A DNA stretch of 64,000 nucleotides from Aureobasidium sp. EXF-3400 (lineage: Eukaryota; Ascomycota; Dothideomycetes; Dothideales; Saccotheciaceae), in assembly GCA_024195585.1 (NCBI GenBank), contig SWBL01000036.1, positions 151,298-215,297 on the forward strand. Direction: 5' to 3'. Position numbers and translations under genes: made by a program. Positions within the stretch are counted from its first letter, which is position 1. Each line of letters starts with the position of its first letter. Below are positions 11,375 to 22,700 of the stretch, one piece after another. The notes below the pieces were generated by a model. That model was given only the letters and a program-made list of their open reading frames with translations. It was not told the origin of the DNA and did not search any database.

Positions 11375-12669
11375 ATGTCGTCCACCACCGTAATTGAAGC
11401 TCCTACAAGCTACAAACTTGAGTTGCATACTGCTTACGGTCCGGTCTTTCGTGATGTCTTGAACACTGAACCACGCGATGCTACCGAAGAAGAAGTCCCA
11501 ATCGTCGACCTCGCAGGTTTATTTGGCAGCACTGAGAGTCGCAAGAACATTGCTCAAGCCGTACGTACCGCGGGTACCAACATGGGCTTCTTCTACATCA
11601 AGAACCACGGCATCGATGACCAAGTGATCGCAAAGGCAAAATCTCAATTCCTTAGGTAGATACTCGATACACTTAGTATACTCATCGTGCCAACCCATCT
11701 GATTTAACCAGGTTCATTGAACAAGACACCGAACTCAAGGAAAAGGTGTCACAAGACAAGTCCAGATACTATAACGGTTGGAAAGCCCCTCGCAGCACAA
11801 ACATCAGCCGTACCGAGTCCGTCGATATAAAGGAAAGTTTTAGCTGGCGCTATCACCCCGAAAACGACCCTGATCATCCTCAACCACTATCATCCTTGCC
11901 CTCTGAAGTGCAACCTTGGATTCGGGGCGAAGACTTTGTCTGGGAAGGCACATCCCACCTCCCAAACTTCAAGACTGATATCCTGGCATATTGGAAGTCT
12001 TGTCTGCAGCTTGCAAGACAGCTCGTCAAGGTCTTTGCTTTGAGTCTAGATTTGCCGGAGAATTACTTCGATTCGAGGACCACGTTTCCCGGTGCCGATG
12101 GAGTATTAAACTACTACCCTGTCACCACAGCAGAAGAAACAGCAGCCAATTCAGTAGGACTAGGTTCACATACAGATCTACAACTATTCACCTTACTCTG
12201 GCAAGACGAAGTTGGTGGTCTACAAGTATTAACCAAAGAAGGCCAATGGATAAAAGCAAAACCAAGACCAGGAACCTTCGTCGTCAACATCGGAGACTTT
12301 ATGATGAGGTTGTCAAATGACTTCTTTAAGAGCACGGTGCATAGAGTGTATAATCGTGCACCTGTGGAGCGAGTCTCTATGCCTTTCTTCTTTGGTGAGA
12401 TCATATCAAGCTGATTCTTTGACCAAAACTAATGTGATCAGGTTTGAACTTCAATTGCGTTGAAGGTGTTATCCCTACGTGTACAAGTCCCGAGAACCCG
12501 TCCAAGTATGAGCCGATCAGCTGCGGCGATGTAAGTAGTCCAGATCTTCTCCGTGTTACTGTATGCTAACTCCTCTCAGTGGTGTCAGCTTCGCTTCAAA
12601 CTCGAGGCAGAGCGTATGGCTAAAATGTTAGCAGAGCGTGAGACCACTGCCGAGTTGATAGCCGAATAG
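11375..12669 (+). CDS. 2-oxoglutarate/Fe(II)-dependent dioxygenase (isopenicillin-N-synthase-like)
   Basis: Exons are 11375-11655, 11712-12394, 12442-12530 and 12580-12669, giving 380 residues. The N-terminal half has the DIOX_N features (VPIVDLAGLF, GFFYIKNHGI). The iron-binding triad is His247, Asp249 (GSHTDLQLFTLLWQ) and His304 (STVHRVYN). The 2-oxoglutarate-binding Arg314/Ser316 pair follows (RVSMPFFFG). All catalytic residues are present, so the enzyme should be active. The superfamily includes thymine 7-hydroxylase, gibberellin oxidases and secondary-metabolite oxygenases. With a nucleobase-type permease divergent from it, a role in nucleobase or related nitrogen-source breakdown is plausible, but the substrate is not determined. 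Confidence 0.92.
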
Positions 12670-13178
12670 GCATTTCACAAACAAAAACTGCAACCATTCT
12701 TGAATTGTGAACTGGATTGCAACCGGCGGTGCAGAAGGAAAGCATGAACGAAATAATACTTCCACAAACCAGATCTTTTTTCTTATCAAGGACAAATAAT
12801 AATGAGCAAATTTCGAAGATGACACAATAGCGATAGAGTGTAGACATTTCAAGTACAAGAGATACTGCAGATCTCAATTTATTTGAAAAACTCTACAACT
12901 ACTTCTAACTAGCCGGGGGTATAGATCCAACGTGGGTATTACATCCTATCGAATTCCTCCACAGTATAGGTAGTTTTACATATTGTAACAAAAGGAAAAA
13001 AAGGTATAAGGCGATTATAAAAGGGACCTGGAATCTTCTTTTTATGATTCCCAAGAGGTCATCGGTGTTCTTGCGAGAGCACAGAGAAAGGTTGGCATGT
13101 TTGTTGTTTGGCATTAAGGAGAGTGATGTGTGCCGGACGCATCAGATGGCATCACTGAGGGAAAGTTCATCCTCAGAT
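12670..13178. other. Convergent intergenic stretch
   Basis: Lies between the 3' ends of the dioxygenase and the surface-protein gene. AT-rich, with short A runs. No gene or notable structure seen. Confidence 0.5.
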
Positions 13179-15095
13179 TTAGAGGACAAGGGCGGCAACA
13201 CCAGCAGCCATGGCGGCGAAGCCCATGCCGTTCTTGACGGCAGCGCCAGTGTAGGCGAGCATGGATGAGGTAGGAGTGTACTGCACAATGGTGGTTGAGG
13301 GCTTCTTGGTGGAGCCAGGCACAACGGTAGCAGGGACAGTCTCAGCGGGCTTGGTGGAGCCGTTCTCGACAGTGGCGGGAATGGTCTCAGCAGGCTTGGT
13401 AGAGGCGCTGACTGTAGTTCCGGGGACAACAACAGTCTCGGAGCTAGCAGAAGGAGCGGGAGCTTGAGATCCAGGAGCACCAGGGGCAGAGGCACCGGGA
13501 GCAGAAGCACCAGGGGCAGAAGCTCCGGGAGCAGAAGCAACGGGAGCAGAGGCACCGGGAGCACCAGAGCTAACAGGGCATACAGTGGTGTAGAGAGAGA
13601 CAACGGCAGTGACGGTGGCCTTGCCGCATCCGTTAGCACCGCAAGTGGTGGTGACCTGCTCCGAAGTCTGGTAGACAGTGGAGGTGGTCATGGCAGGTTG
13701 GGCCAAAACAGGAACTGAGATGACGGTGGTGGTGACAGCAATGGGCTTGCCAGCTCCAGCGGCGGCGGTAGGGCACTGGTAGACAGTGACGGTGGTAGGA
13801 GCGTACTGGCAAGCAGTGCAGACCTTGACAGTCTGGGTGGTAACGGCACCAGCAGCAGCACCGCCGGTAGCGCCAGCAAGAGTAGAAGCGGGGCACACGG
13901 TAGTGTAGGCAACGACGACGTCAGTAACAGCGGCAGTGGAGCAAGGAACACCAGGAGCGCAAGACTGGATGGTGCGGGTGACGGTGCTGTAGACGGTCGA
14001 GGTGGTCAGAGGGGTAGTAGTGATGGTGCGGGTGACCTCGCCCTCGGTGACAGTCTCGGTAGCAACGACGGGGACGAGAGAGGTGGTGACGACGGCGGGG
14101 GCCTCGTTGACAAGAATGGCAGAATCAGTGTCAGCGTTGGCGGCGAGAGAATCAACGGTGCTGTAGAAAGTGCAAGAGCCCTGAGCACTGTTGTAAGTGG
14201 TGCCAACGCAGGTATCCATGGCAGAGCAAGAGTCAATGCAGTCAACGATCCAGTCGTTGCCGAAGGTGGCTTGACGTCTGACCATGCGGGCCTTGCGGGT
14301 CAAGAGAACAATACCCTCGATCTCGAGACCGCAGCGGATGAGGTACTGAGAACCATCGTTCTCCTCCAAAACAGAATCATCATAAGTAGGACAGATGATG
14401 CTCTCAGCGTTGGGGAAGGTGCCGTTGTTGCCAGGGTTGGGGCTGGCGGTCACGGAAGTGCCGTTGTTGCTCTGTGTGGTCGAAGGGAAAGGAGCTCCGG
14501 TGGAGGAAGTACCGTTGTTGGCAGCAGAGGAAGTAGAGTTGGAGCGGCCAGTGACTTGAGCAAAGTCAATGCCAGGAGCCGAACGTCCCGAGGTCTTGTC
14601 GAAGCTGCTGAAGAAGGTGCAAGAAGTGGTGTTGGAGTTGTAGGCTGTGGCAACGCACTCGGTGTGCGCGGCACAAGTAGTAAGGCAGTCTTGCAGGCTG
14701 TTGCCAGCTCTCTTGGCAAGAATGATGTCCAAATCAATCGAAATACCATCAAAGGTAAAGTCGAATTCGATTAAGAAGCTCACGCCGCCAATTGTGGTAG
14801 CACTGGTGGATGAGGCAGGAGCAGCGCTGGTGGTGGACGAACCGCTACCGCTAGTGGCAGTGGCGGTAGAGTTGTTTGAACCAGAGCCTGCGCCGGCGCC
14901 AGCAGTGGAGCTGGTGCTGATGATGCTGGAGCTTCCAGTACCGAGGGGCACGGAGCGGCTAGAGGAGGTGGTGGAGAGCTGAGTAGAGCTGGAAGAGCTG
15001 TTGGAGAAAGCCTCCTGGCGGCGGTATGCCACGTTGGCAGAGGCAAGGCTCGAAAGCGAGAGAGCAGCAACAGCTGCGGAGATGAACGAAGGCAT
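13179..15095 (-). CDS. Ser/Thr-rich GPI-type surface protein with two PAN-like cysteine modules
   Basis: Single exon, 638 residues. Residues 1-20 are a signal peptide. A Ser/Thr-rich mucin-like region follows. Two related cysteine modules lie near residues 103-165 and 234-315, with a shared C-x3-C-x5-C...C pattern ([34 protein letters not shown]) that resembles PAN/Apple-type folds. The rest is Thr/Val-rich ([20 protein letters not shown]), with a SAPGA pentapeptide run and two copies of a 15-residue STKPAET unit. The C-terminus ([22 protein letters not shown]) fits a GPI-attachment signal. It is probably a cell-wall adhesin or mannoprotein. The name and ligand are unknown. Confidence 0.85.
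   Translation of the reverse strand: MPSFISAAVAALSLSSLASANVAYRRQEAFSNSSSSSTQLSTTSSSRSVPLGTGSSSIISTSSTAGAGAGSGSNNSTATATSGSGSSTTSAAPASSTSATTIGGVSFLIEFDFTFDGISIDLDIILAKRAGNSLQDCLTTCAAHTECVATAYNSNTTSCTFFSSFDKTSGRSAPGIDFAQVTGRSNSTSSAANNGTSSTGAPFPSTTQSNNGTSVTASPNPGNNGTFPNAESIICPTYDDSVLEENDGSQYLIRCGLEIEGIVLLTRKARMVRRQATFGNDWIVDCIDSCSAMDTCVGTTYNSAQGSCTFYSTVDSLAANADTDSAILVNEAPAVVTTSLVPVVATETVTEGEVTRTITTTPLTTSTVYSTVTRTIQSCAPGVPCSTAAVTDVVVAYTTVCPASTLAGATGGAAAGAVTTQTVKVCTACQYAPTTVTVYQCPTAAAGAGKPIAVTTTVISVPVLAQPAMTTSTVYQTSEQVTTTCGANGCGKATVTAVVSLYTTVCPVSSGAPGASAPVASAPGASAPGASAPGASAPGAPGSQAPAPSASSETVVVPGTTVSASTKPAETIPATVENGSTKPAETVPATVVPGSTKKPSTTIVQYTPTSSMLAYTGAAVKNGMGFAAMAAGVAALVL
13471..13565. repeat. 15-bp minisatellite coding SAPGA repeats
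   Basis: A GGAGCAGAAGCACCA-like 15-bp unit is repeated about six times within the surface-protein gene, coding the (S/A)PGA(S) run. In-frame copy-number change would lengthen or shorten the stalk without breaking the protein. Confidence 0.75.
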
Positions 15096-16228
15096 TGTTG
15101 TAGTCTTCGAGTGTTGTTATTAGTCGGGATATTAAGTATACAAACACAAGAGTCCCCCTAAACGAAAGTGGGTGGTTGTCGATGAGCGAAAGTGATCGTG
15201 GATGAGGGAAAAGGAATGCCTTGGGTGGCTGCTCCAGGCTGGTTATATAGAAGTCGCTGGTCGTAAGTTGCACCAGCAGCAAGGTTTGCTGTTTTCACCA
15301 GCCTCTCGAGAGAGTGGGTTGTTTCCCTTGGAAACAGTTGACTTACCGTTGTCGCTTTGGTTGCTAAAGATGGAGACCGTTGCCAAATCGATAAATTTCT
15401 ACGAGGACGTTGCGGCTTTCAGATTAAGACGGGCAAGACATACGCAACTTTCTACCTGCCATCACACGAAATCTAACGCGCCGCAAGATAGCTGTTTGAA
15501 GAGGCGCAACGTATAACAGAAACGCAAGGCGCAAGAGGCGTACATTTCGCGTACGTCAAAAAACTTTATGGTTAGGAGAATATAAGAAATCAATCTAGCA
15601 CGAGGTGAAGTCTAGAGAAGCACGCGGCAGGCCCTGCAGCAGACGTGGCAGATCTCCCGACGCCCGGCCTGTCAACCCAGCCATTCAACAAAGCTTGGCA
15701 AAGAACGTTATAATATTGTTTCACGACTGCGACCCTCCATTCTCCGATCCCTCGTACCACGGCAGGAACGAGCAAAATCACATGTCGATCCGTAGGGTTG
15801 TACGTCATGACGGCAGGAACGAACCTGCAGATCCTTAACTATTGGTTCCTGCCCCAGCGTCGAAACTCATCGTCTTGAATCCCGCTGCAGGAACAAACGC
15901 ACTACTGTACAGGCGTAGGATGCTGCTCCGCTTTCCCCGTTGCTTGCTGCGGTGCTCTCCATCCTATCGCAAGCAGTTGAGTAAGACAATGACGATCTTT
16001 AGCAGGTACTTTTCGCTGAGTCGAGTTGATGATCGAGCAGGATCATCTTGTTGAGCCATCCTGATACACTATTCCTGTTTGTATTGACTCTATTCTTGTG
16101 TCCCTTGTCCTCGTGAGAGTGCTGATCTCCACATGGAAGTCTGACTCTTGGCCCGTCATACGAAAATCTGTCCATAGTGCAATGGCAAGCCGAGTCGTGG
16201 GCCTTGTTATCGCTTGCGATATACCCCA
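15096..16228. other. 1.1-kb upstream region of the surface-protein gene
   Basis: No gene. Contains the promoter of the surface-protein gene and a cluster of four CAGGAAC motifs at 15765-15894, listed separately. Confidence 0.5.
15765..15894. promoter_or_regulatory. Cluster of four CAGGAAC motifs
   Basis: CAGGAAC at 15765-15771, 15814-15820 and 15888-15894 on plus, and as GTTCCTG at 15845-15851. The first two copies share a longer CGGCAGGAACGA context. They may be binding sites for a regulator of the surface-protein gene about 700 bp away. The factor is unknown. Confidence 0.3.
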
Positions 16229-17361
16229 TCAACCGATGGCGGCGTCAAAAATGGCGTACATTCCCGAGTTCGCTAACCCGCCCTTGGACTGCTGTGGTGT
16301 AGCTTTGCCATGTAACCACATACGGTGATAGTCCACACCGACGGAGCTCCACCCCAGCATTTCAAAAAGCTTCACAGCTTGAGGGTTGCCATCCCAGATC
16401 TCCGCCGTTACTGTATAGGCTGCCGAGTTTTCTTGTCTGGGCTGCGACATAGCCGATGTGGTTGAGGTATTTTCGATCCTCTGCATCGCGTGCTCCATTG
16501 CAGCAACGATGATCCTGTGTGCCGATTCTTGGTCTGCTGCGTAAACCGGGCCTAAGCGATACCCTTGAGGAACCTGGCGCACAACCGTCCAGGCACGGAT
16601 GTCTTCGTCTTTGCTAGCACCTTTTTCATTGATCAGAGCAAATCCGAACAAATCAGATCTGTTGAAAAACTCTTCACTCCAGAGCTGTTTGCGTTCGAAT
16701 CCTGTGTGATCGAGATCGGATTTAACCAGAAGGTGGTGTGGGACATTCTTGATGTCAACGAGCTGCAACCTCGTATTCAGGTCATGTGATGTAGTATGGT
16801 GAATGTTGGTCGTGATGTTCCAAGACATACAGCGAATTTTGCCGAGCGGAGACTCAACAAAACCTCGGCGCTTGTAAGTGGACTTCTGTTCAACTACGGC
16901 GTCCAGTCCGATGATGGTTGTGCCATTGTCCTTGAATTCTTGCAACACTGCGTCAAACAGAGCTCGTCCGTAACCTTTTCCCTGGCTGGTGGGCTGTACC
17001 ACTGTGACTTGTTAGCAAAAGTCAAGAGCGCGGGAGACGACTTTTATACCAAACAGGGTGACCCACCCAGTCTCATTGTCATAGATAGTTGATTGGCAAT
17101 GACCCGCGGGTTCGTCAGATCCGCCAGGAACCGCAACAAGCAAACCTCGGGATCGTGATGCCGATATGTATGATTCGAGATCATGATATGAACGATTCTG
17201 GGCATTGTTGACGGTCAGACTCTTTTCTTTTTCTCACGACACAGGACCAGGAAGAGATTCACCCAGCCTAAGGTTGTCATCAACGGCCACCACAGGTCCC
17301 TTGCTTCTTTTAGGTCTTGCGCTGGTCGCACAATGACGCCTTTGTTGATACTGGCGCTCAT
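16229..17361 (-). CDS. GNAT-family N-acetyltransferase
   Basis: Exons are 17361-17263, 17197-17050 and 17001-16229, giving 339 residues. Introns are 65 and 48 bp. The fold starts with VIVRPAQDLKEARDL and continues over the first join as LGW-NRSYHDLESY. After the second join, TLF-VVQPTSQGKGYGRALF carries the Q-x-x-G-x-G acetyl-CoA-binding loop, followed by YKRRGF of the beta5 strand. A second, degenerate GNAT-like half fills the C-terminus (AEIWDGNPQAVKLFEMLGW). It transfers acetyl from acetyl-CoA to an amine, substrate unknown. An in-frame ATG at 17439 would add 26 residues. The start at 17361 fits the family better. Confidence 0.85.
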
Positions 17362-17637
17362 TGCTGGAGTTTTGGTTGTCGTGGTCGAGGCGATGATCTG
17401 ATACGGTATCGTGCAGTTGATGCTTTCGTGTCTAGACATCTTAGACGCCTCTCAGCTTCACGTGGATGGTTGCAAGCTGTCATGTAGAGGAAGCCCCACT
17501 TTGATCGGCGTTGTGCATGTTTAGTGGCTGATGCATGAGTCGTCGATATATTAGAATCCGTAAGGTCTATGCTGCAACAAATCGGTTTAGGTGCAAAGCC
17601 CGCAACTATGTGTGGTAGCAGGTGTAACACCGAAAGC

Positions 17638-19107
17638 TCATTGTAACCACTGAACACCTGCCTTGACGAAGACCTCCTTCAGTCGCTTCACGCGATCTTT
17701 GCGGCTTTGCAATAGAGAGTCATGCTCGGCCTCTGGATGATTGTCCATATCCCATATTTTCAGATCAATACTACTAAGACGTATTTCTTGAAGATGCGGA
17801 AACTGTTCTTCAAGCTTGGTCGACATATCTTCCAGGTAAGGTACAATCGTGAAAGTACATAAATCGATGGTCAGACTCTCAAGGCTGCTTGGCATCATTT
17901 CGACGAAGGGTAGTGCGGGTACGGCCAGAGTTAGATCATCAAGTAAGTTCTCGAATCCCAGGAGTGTAGTCTGTAAAACGTCAAGCTTTCTGAGCGAAGT
18001 GAATTCTCGAAGTGATCCAATCGATACACAAGTTCCTTCCGAGCTATCGTGTTCGGTCGCCAACTGGGAGTGTGGATGCGCATTCATCGTGAGTTCCTCG
18101 AGAGTGTGTCGATTACTGCTCAGAGCCTCTCTGATGGTGTCCCATGAAAAACCTGGAACGAACACGAGTTCTGGCTGGAAGTTGCAGTCAAACGCTTCTA
18201 GCTTGGTACAGCGCTTGAGGATTTGTATCAGCTTCATCGGGTGAATGTACGAAAGTCCAAGCGTCAGGTCAGTCAAGTGTGAAACTTCGTCACTGAGAGG
18301 GTAATCTTCCGGAAGCACTTCATATGTGCCACTGTTGTCAACTTCGACCCAAAAGACTTTCAGTTTTGGCAGTCCGATGAAGGGCAGGAATGGATCGACC
18401 TCAAAACCATACACCTCGGGCGCTGGCATCTCAACTTTCAAATCTCTTTTATGTACCATCACAGAGTCTAGCCGGTGGAAATGACGAGCGGGGTCCCATC
18501 CGGCTGAAGGAACAAGCAATCTGGGCCAGAAATATTGGGGAGCACTGTTCTCGCGAAGACTGAGATCTGGCATACAGAATTCGATGTGCTCCAAGTTTGG
18601 TGTGAGACTCATTAGCAAAGCAATCTCTGCGGCTTCCTCGCCAGCAAGAAGTGCCTCTTTCCAGGCGTCACCAAGTACTGATATTTCTGCATAATCGTCG
18701 TATAAACTCCACAATCCATCAGGATATGTCAAAGAGCGAGCGCCCCTTGAAGTGGCGTAAGCAGCATACTGGGCGTATGCTCCAGGCTTATATCTCCAAG
18801 CACCGATGTAGAAAAAGCGGATATACTGCAGGAGTTCTGGTCGATTAAGCACAGTAGCGAGGAACATTCGAAAAAGTTGATGACCACGATGAATCCTGGT
18901 AGAGTCCGGCTTTGCATAATGTCGATAAAGCAGCGGTTCCGCAACCCTTCTCATCTGTCGCGAGACTTTGCAAAGCTGAGCAAGAGCCTTCCAGTTGCTC
19001 AGGTGGTATTTATTCTGCTCGTCGTCATCATAATGAATAAAATCCGGCGCTGTCGATAGATGCTCGAAGACCAGATGAAGAACTTCGCTGGGTAGTTTGT
19101 CGAGCAT
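17638..19107 (-). CDS. F-box protein
   Basis: Single exon. The ATG at 19107 places the F-box at the very start (MLDKLPSEVLHLVFEHLST), which is why it was preferred over the TTG-headed longer frame to 19245. It has 489 residues. The rest has the hydrophobic Leu-rich spacing of fungal F-box proteins (LEHIEFCMPDL, LKVFWVEV, LTDLTLGLSYI, LESLTIDLCTF), compatible with irregular leucine-rich repeats that hold a target for SCF ubiquitin ligase. The target is unknown. Such genes are numerous and fast-evolving in these fungi. Confidence 0.8.
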   Translation of the reverse strand: MLDKLPSEVLHLVFEHLSTAPDFIHYDDDEQNKYHLSNWKALAQLCKVSRQMRRVAEPLLYRHYAKPDSTRIHRGHQLFRMFLATVLNRPELLQYIRFFYIGAWRYKPGAYAQYAAYATSRGARSLTYPDGLWSLYDDYAEISVLGDAWKEALLAGEEAAEIALLMSLTPNLEHIEFCMPDLSLRENSAPQYFWPRLLVPSAGWDPARHFHRLDSVMVHKRDLKVEMPAPEVYGFEVDPFLPFIGLPKLKVFWVEVDNSGTYEVLPEDYPLSDEVSHLTDLTLGLSYIHPMKLIQILKRCTKLEAFDCNFQPELVFVPGFSWDTIREALSSNRHTLEELTMNAHPHSQLATEHDSSEGTCVSIGSLREFTSLRKLDVLQTTLLGFENLLDDLTLAVPALPFVEMMPSSLESLTIDLCTFTIVPYLEDMSTKLEEQFPHLQEIRLSSIDLKIWDMDNHPEAEHDSLLQSRKDRVKRLKEVFVKAGVQWLQ

Positions 19108-19741
19108 TTTGTCCAGAATGATGATGCAATTATATGTTCGTAAAGGCAAAAAGAAATTCTGGCAATCGCGGACGGCGTTGCTGTGACAACGGCTGCTTTG
19201 TGAGTGGTATGACCCTGGCATGATAGACAATGCCTCCTTCTTCAAGATTGAGATTACTTCCTATGCAAACCATGGAAGACACATGGTGCCTCTCTCGCTA
19301 GTTATATCGGTGTTGGCTCAAAACTCGATGCTTGAAGGAAGAAACTCAAATAGTGCACATTTCTCAAGTATGATCGTTCAAATGCTTGTGATCCACTGCC
19401 CAAGTTTAGTGCTGAAGCTCAAATTTCTTTGAAGTCGATATGGCGCCGTGCTGCCTTACTCTGGAATCCTTTGGTTCTCACACAGGTGTTTTTGATATGC
19501 TTTGGAGGGCATAGGCATATCAGCCAGCGAATAACTAGCGTGATTAAGGCGATAGGAGCAAAATCATGGTTTGAAAACTTGTATGGCGGACGACCCTGGC
19601 TGTATACCATGACGCAATGGACGGCTCATGCCCAACGGTCAACGGAGGCACTTGTAGAAGTTGATGGTCAAGCAACGATTATCAGTTGTACATTACTTTT
19701 TGCATGTACATGATATATATTATGATTTCAAGGAGTACCTC
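19108..19741. other. Intergenic stretch between F-box gene and rse1
   Basis: Upstream region of the F-box gene and 3' region of rse1. A minus-strand open extension of the F-box frame (to 19245) lacks an ATG upstream of 19107 except one inside it. Nothing else seen. Confidence 0.4.
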
Positions 19742-22700
19742 TTAGAATGCGACTCTTGTTCTCATCTCACCGATCTTCTTCTCCACTTCTCTCACTGTAC
19801 GATCCAAGTCACCAGCGATTCTCTCCTTCTTATCTCTGCTCAGCAAGAAGTATCTCTCGCAAAGGTCGCCATCAATGCATCCCTTGACGGGAATATAGTA
19901 ACTCCTGTACATCAGATGATCACGTCCACAAATTGGCGGATCCTCGGTGCGCAAATGTTGTTCCAAGCTGCCAAAGAAGTCGACGTCTTCTCTGTCCACG
20001 AATGGCACAAAGACACCGAGAGTGCCTTCTAAACCAGCCCAGAAGATAACTTCTTGACCACCGGGAACTAACGTTGTCTTTTGCATCGACATGGGAATGT
20101 CTTGAACAAAGTTGTGGAATTGTAGCGCGAGACGGTGCGGAGTACCGCCAAGGTATGCCTTCTCGTTGGCGAGGAAGGATGCAGCACCAGGCTCGTCTGC
20201 TTCATCTGATGCCGCTTTCGGACAACGTACAGCCCAAACGTTTCCGAACTTGTCTCCTCCAGCCACAGTGTCGTAATCGAGCATGGTAAAGCATGTAGTC
20301 CAGCGAGCAATCACGTCGTCGGCGAATGGCGTGAGTTTGTTGTCCTTGTGGTTGTACACAACGTAGCAAACAGATTCTTGCACGTCCCCAACAACAATAC
20401 GTGAGCCTTGTGTCTTCATACCAATGATCTGAGTGCCAGGTACACGACAACGGGCCTTGCGCAGCAGAGCCTTCATACCAAGATCGTAGAGGAAGACTTC
20501 GTTGCCAACAGCGAGCGCAAGACGACCCTGGAAGGGCATGAGCGCACGAATCGGCTTATCGAAATCAGTCTTGTGAATGAGCTCAAGCTCGTTGCCAGGG
20601 TCTAATACTCGGTACACATGTACTGAGCCAGTCGACTTGGGCGAGCTTGGTGTTGGTGCCCCAGATGGGATGTTCTTGCCAGTACCAACAAGCAGGAAGG
20701 TTTCGCCATCTTGGTTCTCGAAGGGTACCATATCACAACACAAAGCAGCTTCATTTGAGTCGAGGTCGATTGTGTATGCGACTCCGTCTTTCTCATCCTC
20801 AGCTGTTGGGTCGACAACCTGAATGCATGATGCCCAACCAGGTCCTCGCGGCCAACCAAACTGCTCGCTTGGACCCATCTGTTTCTTTTCTTCTTCTGAT
20901 CTCGTAGGGTCGGCAAGTAGCGTCTCTCTGGCCTGCTTACTGAGTACGTTCTGATCTGATTGGATGACGGAGAAATAGCGATAGTCTGGGTGTCTACAGA
21001 AATCGCGAGGAGTGTGTTTGAGAGGAATGCTCTTTGTAAGGATGTTGTTCGAGGTGTCTCCAATACTGAAGACGAAGATCTCAGCACCACGTAATGCGAC
21101 GATCGATTGTCTAACGGAGGTTTGTCCCTTGCGACCAGCCACCCTGGATCTCAACATACTTGCGCAGTTGAATGAATGGTAGTCAAGAGGAGTGAGCAAC
21201 AACTCTTTAGTTTCAGGGTGAGGATAGGATAGGAAGGTCTTGGCGCCACAAGCAAGCACAGCAGGACTGTCGTTAACAGCAACTGGATAGAGCTTGGCCT
21301 CATCAGCACCGAGGAAGCGTGATCGCACATCGCCTAGTTCGCCAGTAATATCGTCCAGGACAGCACGCAGATAGAGACCAGAGAAAAGACCAACATGGAC
21401 GAACGTTGTCATGCCTGTTGAATCTTCCATTGGTAGGATTTCGATCGAACGAGGAGGTGATGTAAGGGATTGAATGGACTGAGACTTGAGCATTTCGCCG
21501 CCGGGATCAAGAGAGTAGACACGAATGGTTGAGTCGTCGCATCCGACGACGAGGAAGGGAGCTCTGACGCGACCTTCAGGAACGTCACCCATGCTCATGG
21601 CTTGAACGACGCCTGATACAGTCAGAACATCGGAACCCTGCTCATACTCCTGAATCCTTCTGCCGTCTTGCGATACCTCAAAGTACAGAAGCTCACCAGA
21701 ACTGAGCGCCAGACACAGCTGTTGGTGGTTGTTCGCAGCTTTGATGATCGTACGATGCGCAGGACACTTCCAGTCTTCTTGTGGGCTGTCGGGACCAGTA
21801 TAGAAGCGGAAGCCTCTGTCCCAAACTTGCAGAATACCGGTATCACCCATAAGACCCATATGAATAGTTGTGACTTCCTTGTGCAGTCCGTGGTCAGAGA
21901 CTTCATGGGTGTTCTCGCCTACCTCTAGAAAGAGTGTGGCATCGCGGAAACCAAGAACAATGTACTTGTCTGCTTCGGAGAAGCGATCGTCTGAGACTAC
22001 CCATAGGTTGTTGGGTTGATCAGGCAATTCTGCACGGGTCTGTTCGCTGACACTCAGACCGTGGCTGACGACCTTGAAAGAGCTACGCGTACCAGTTCCA
22101 GCTGTAGTATAGATTTTCCAGTCATCTCCGCCAGTGATATCTTGCACCACAGTTTTGCGCTGAGGGTGCATACTAGCGACTGTCGCCGACTGGTCTACAT
22201 TGTCGTAGTCGTGAGGGAAGAAATAAGAGATCTCTTCAGAGGTACTGTCTGTAAGAGGGTCGATGTTCATGCCGAGGTTAAGGAAGCGGTAGAAGTGGCT
22301 GTCGCCATTTTCAGCTGCAACAAAGAGGTAACCGGACTTCAAGATGCACATAGTCGAGGCAATAGGGAAGGTATCGAAGTAGCGAAGCTCGATGCTTGCG
22401 ACTTCGCCAGTCTTGCGACCTTGATCATCCTCGACTAGATCCATGGTAAGCTTGAACAAGTCACCGTCTTCAGTCTGCAGCAAGTGAAAAAAACCGGCCT
22501 TGAAGCGATGTACGACTCCGGCAACAATGCGCCTCTCGCGATCGGGGTTCTCAAGACCACCCTTGCGACGAGGGATGACCAGCGTATGAGGCTCCTGCAT
22601 GGGGTGTCTGTATGTGATCTTTCCTTGTGAACAAACGACGACACCGCTGGGACCGTCGGCACCACCAGGGACAGGGAACAGCTTGTTGGCTGAGTAATCG

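Noticed and set aside
13261..14982. Several long frames opposite the surface-protein gene
   Set aside because: Shadows caused by GC-rich, low-complexity codon use of the real minus-strand gene.
16681..16710. GTTCGAATCC resembling a tRNA B box
   Set aside because: Lies inside the acetyltransferase coding sequence. No A box or cloverleaf around it.
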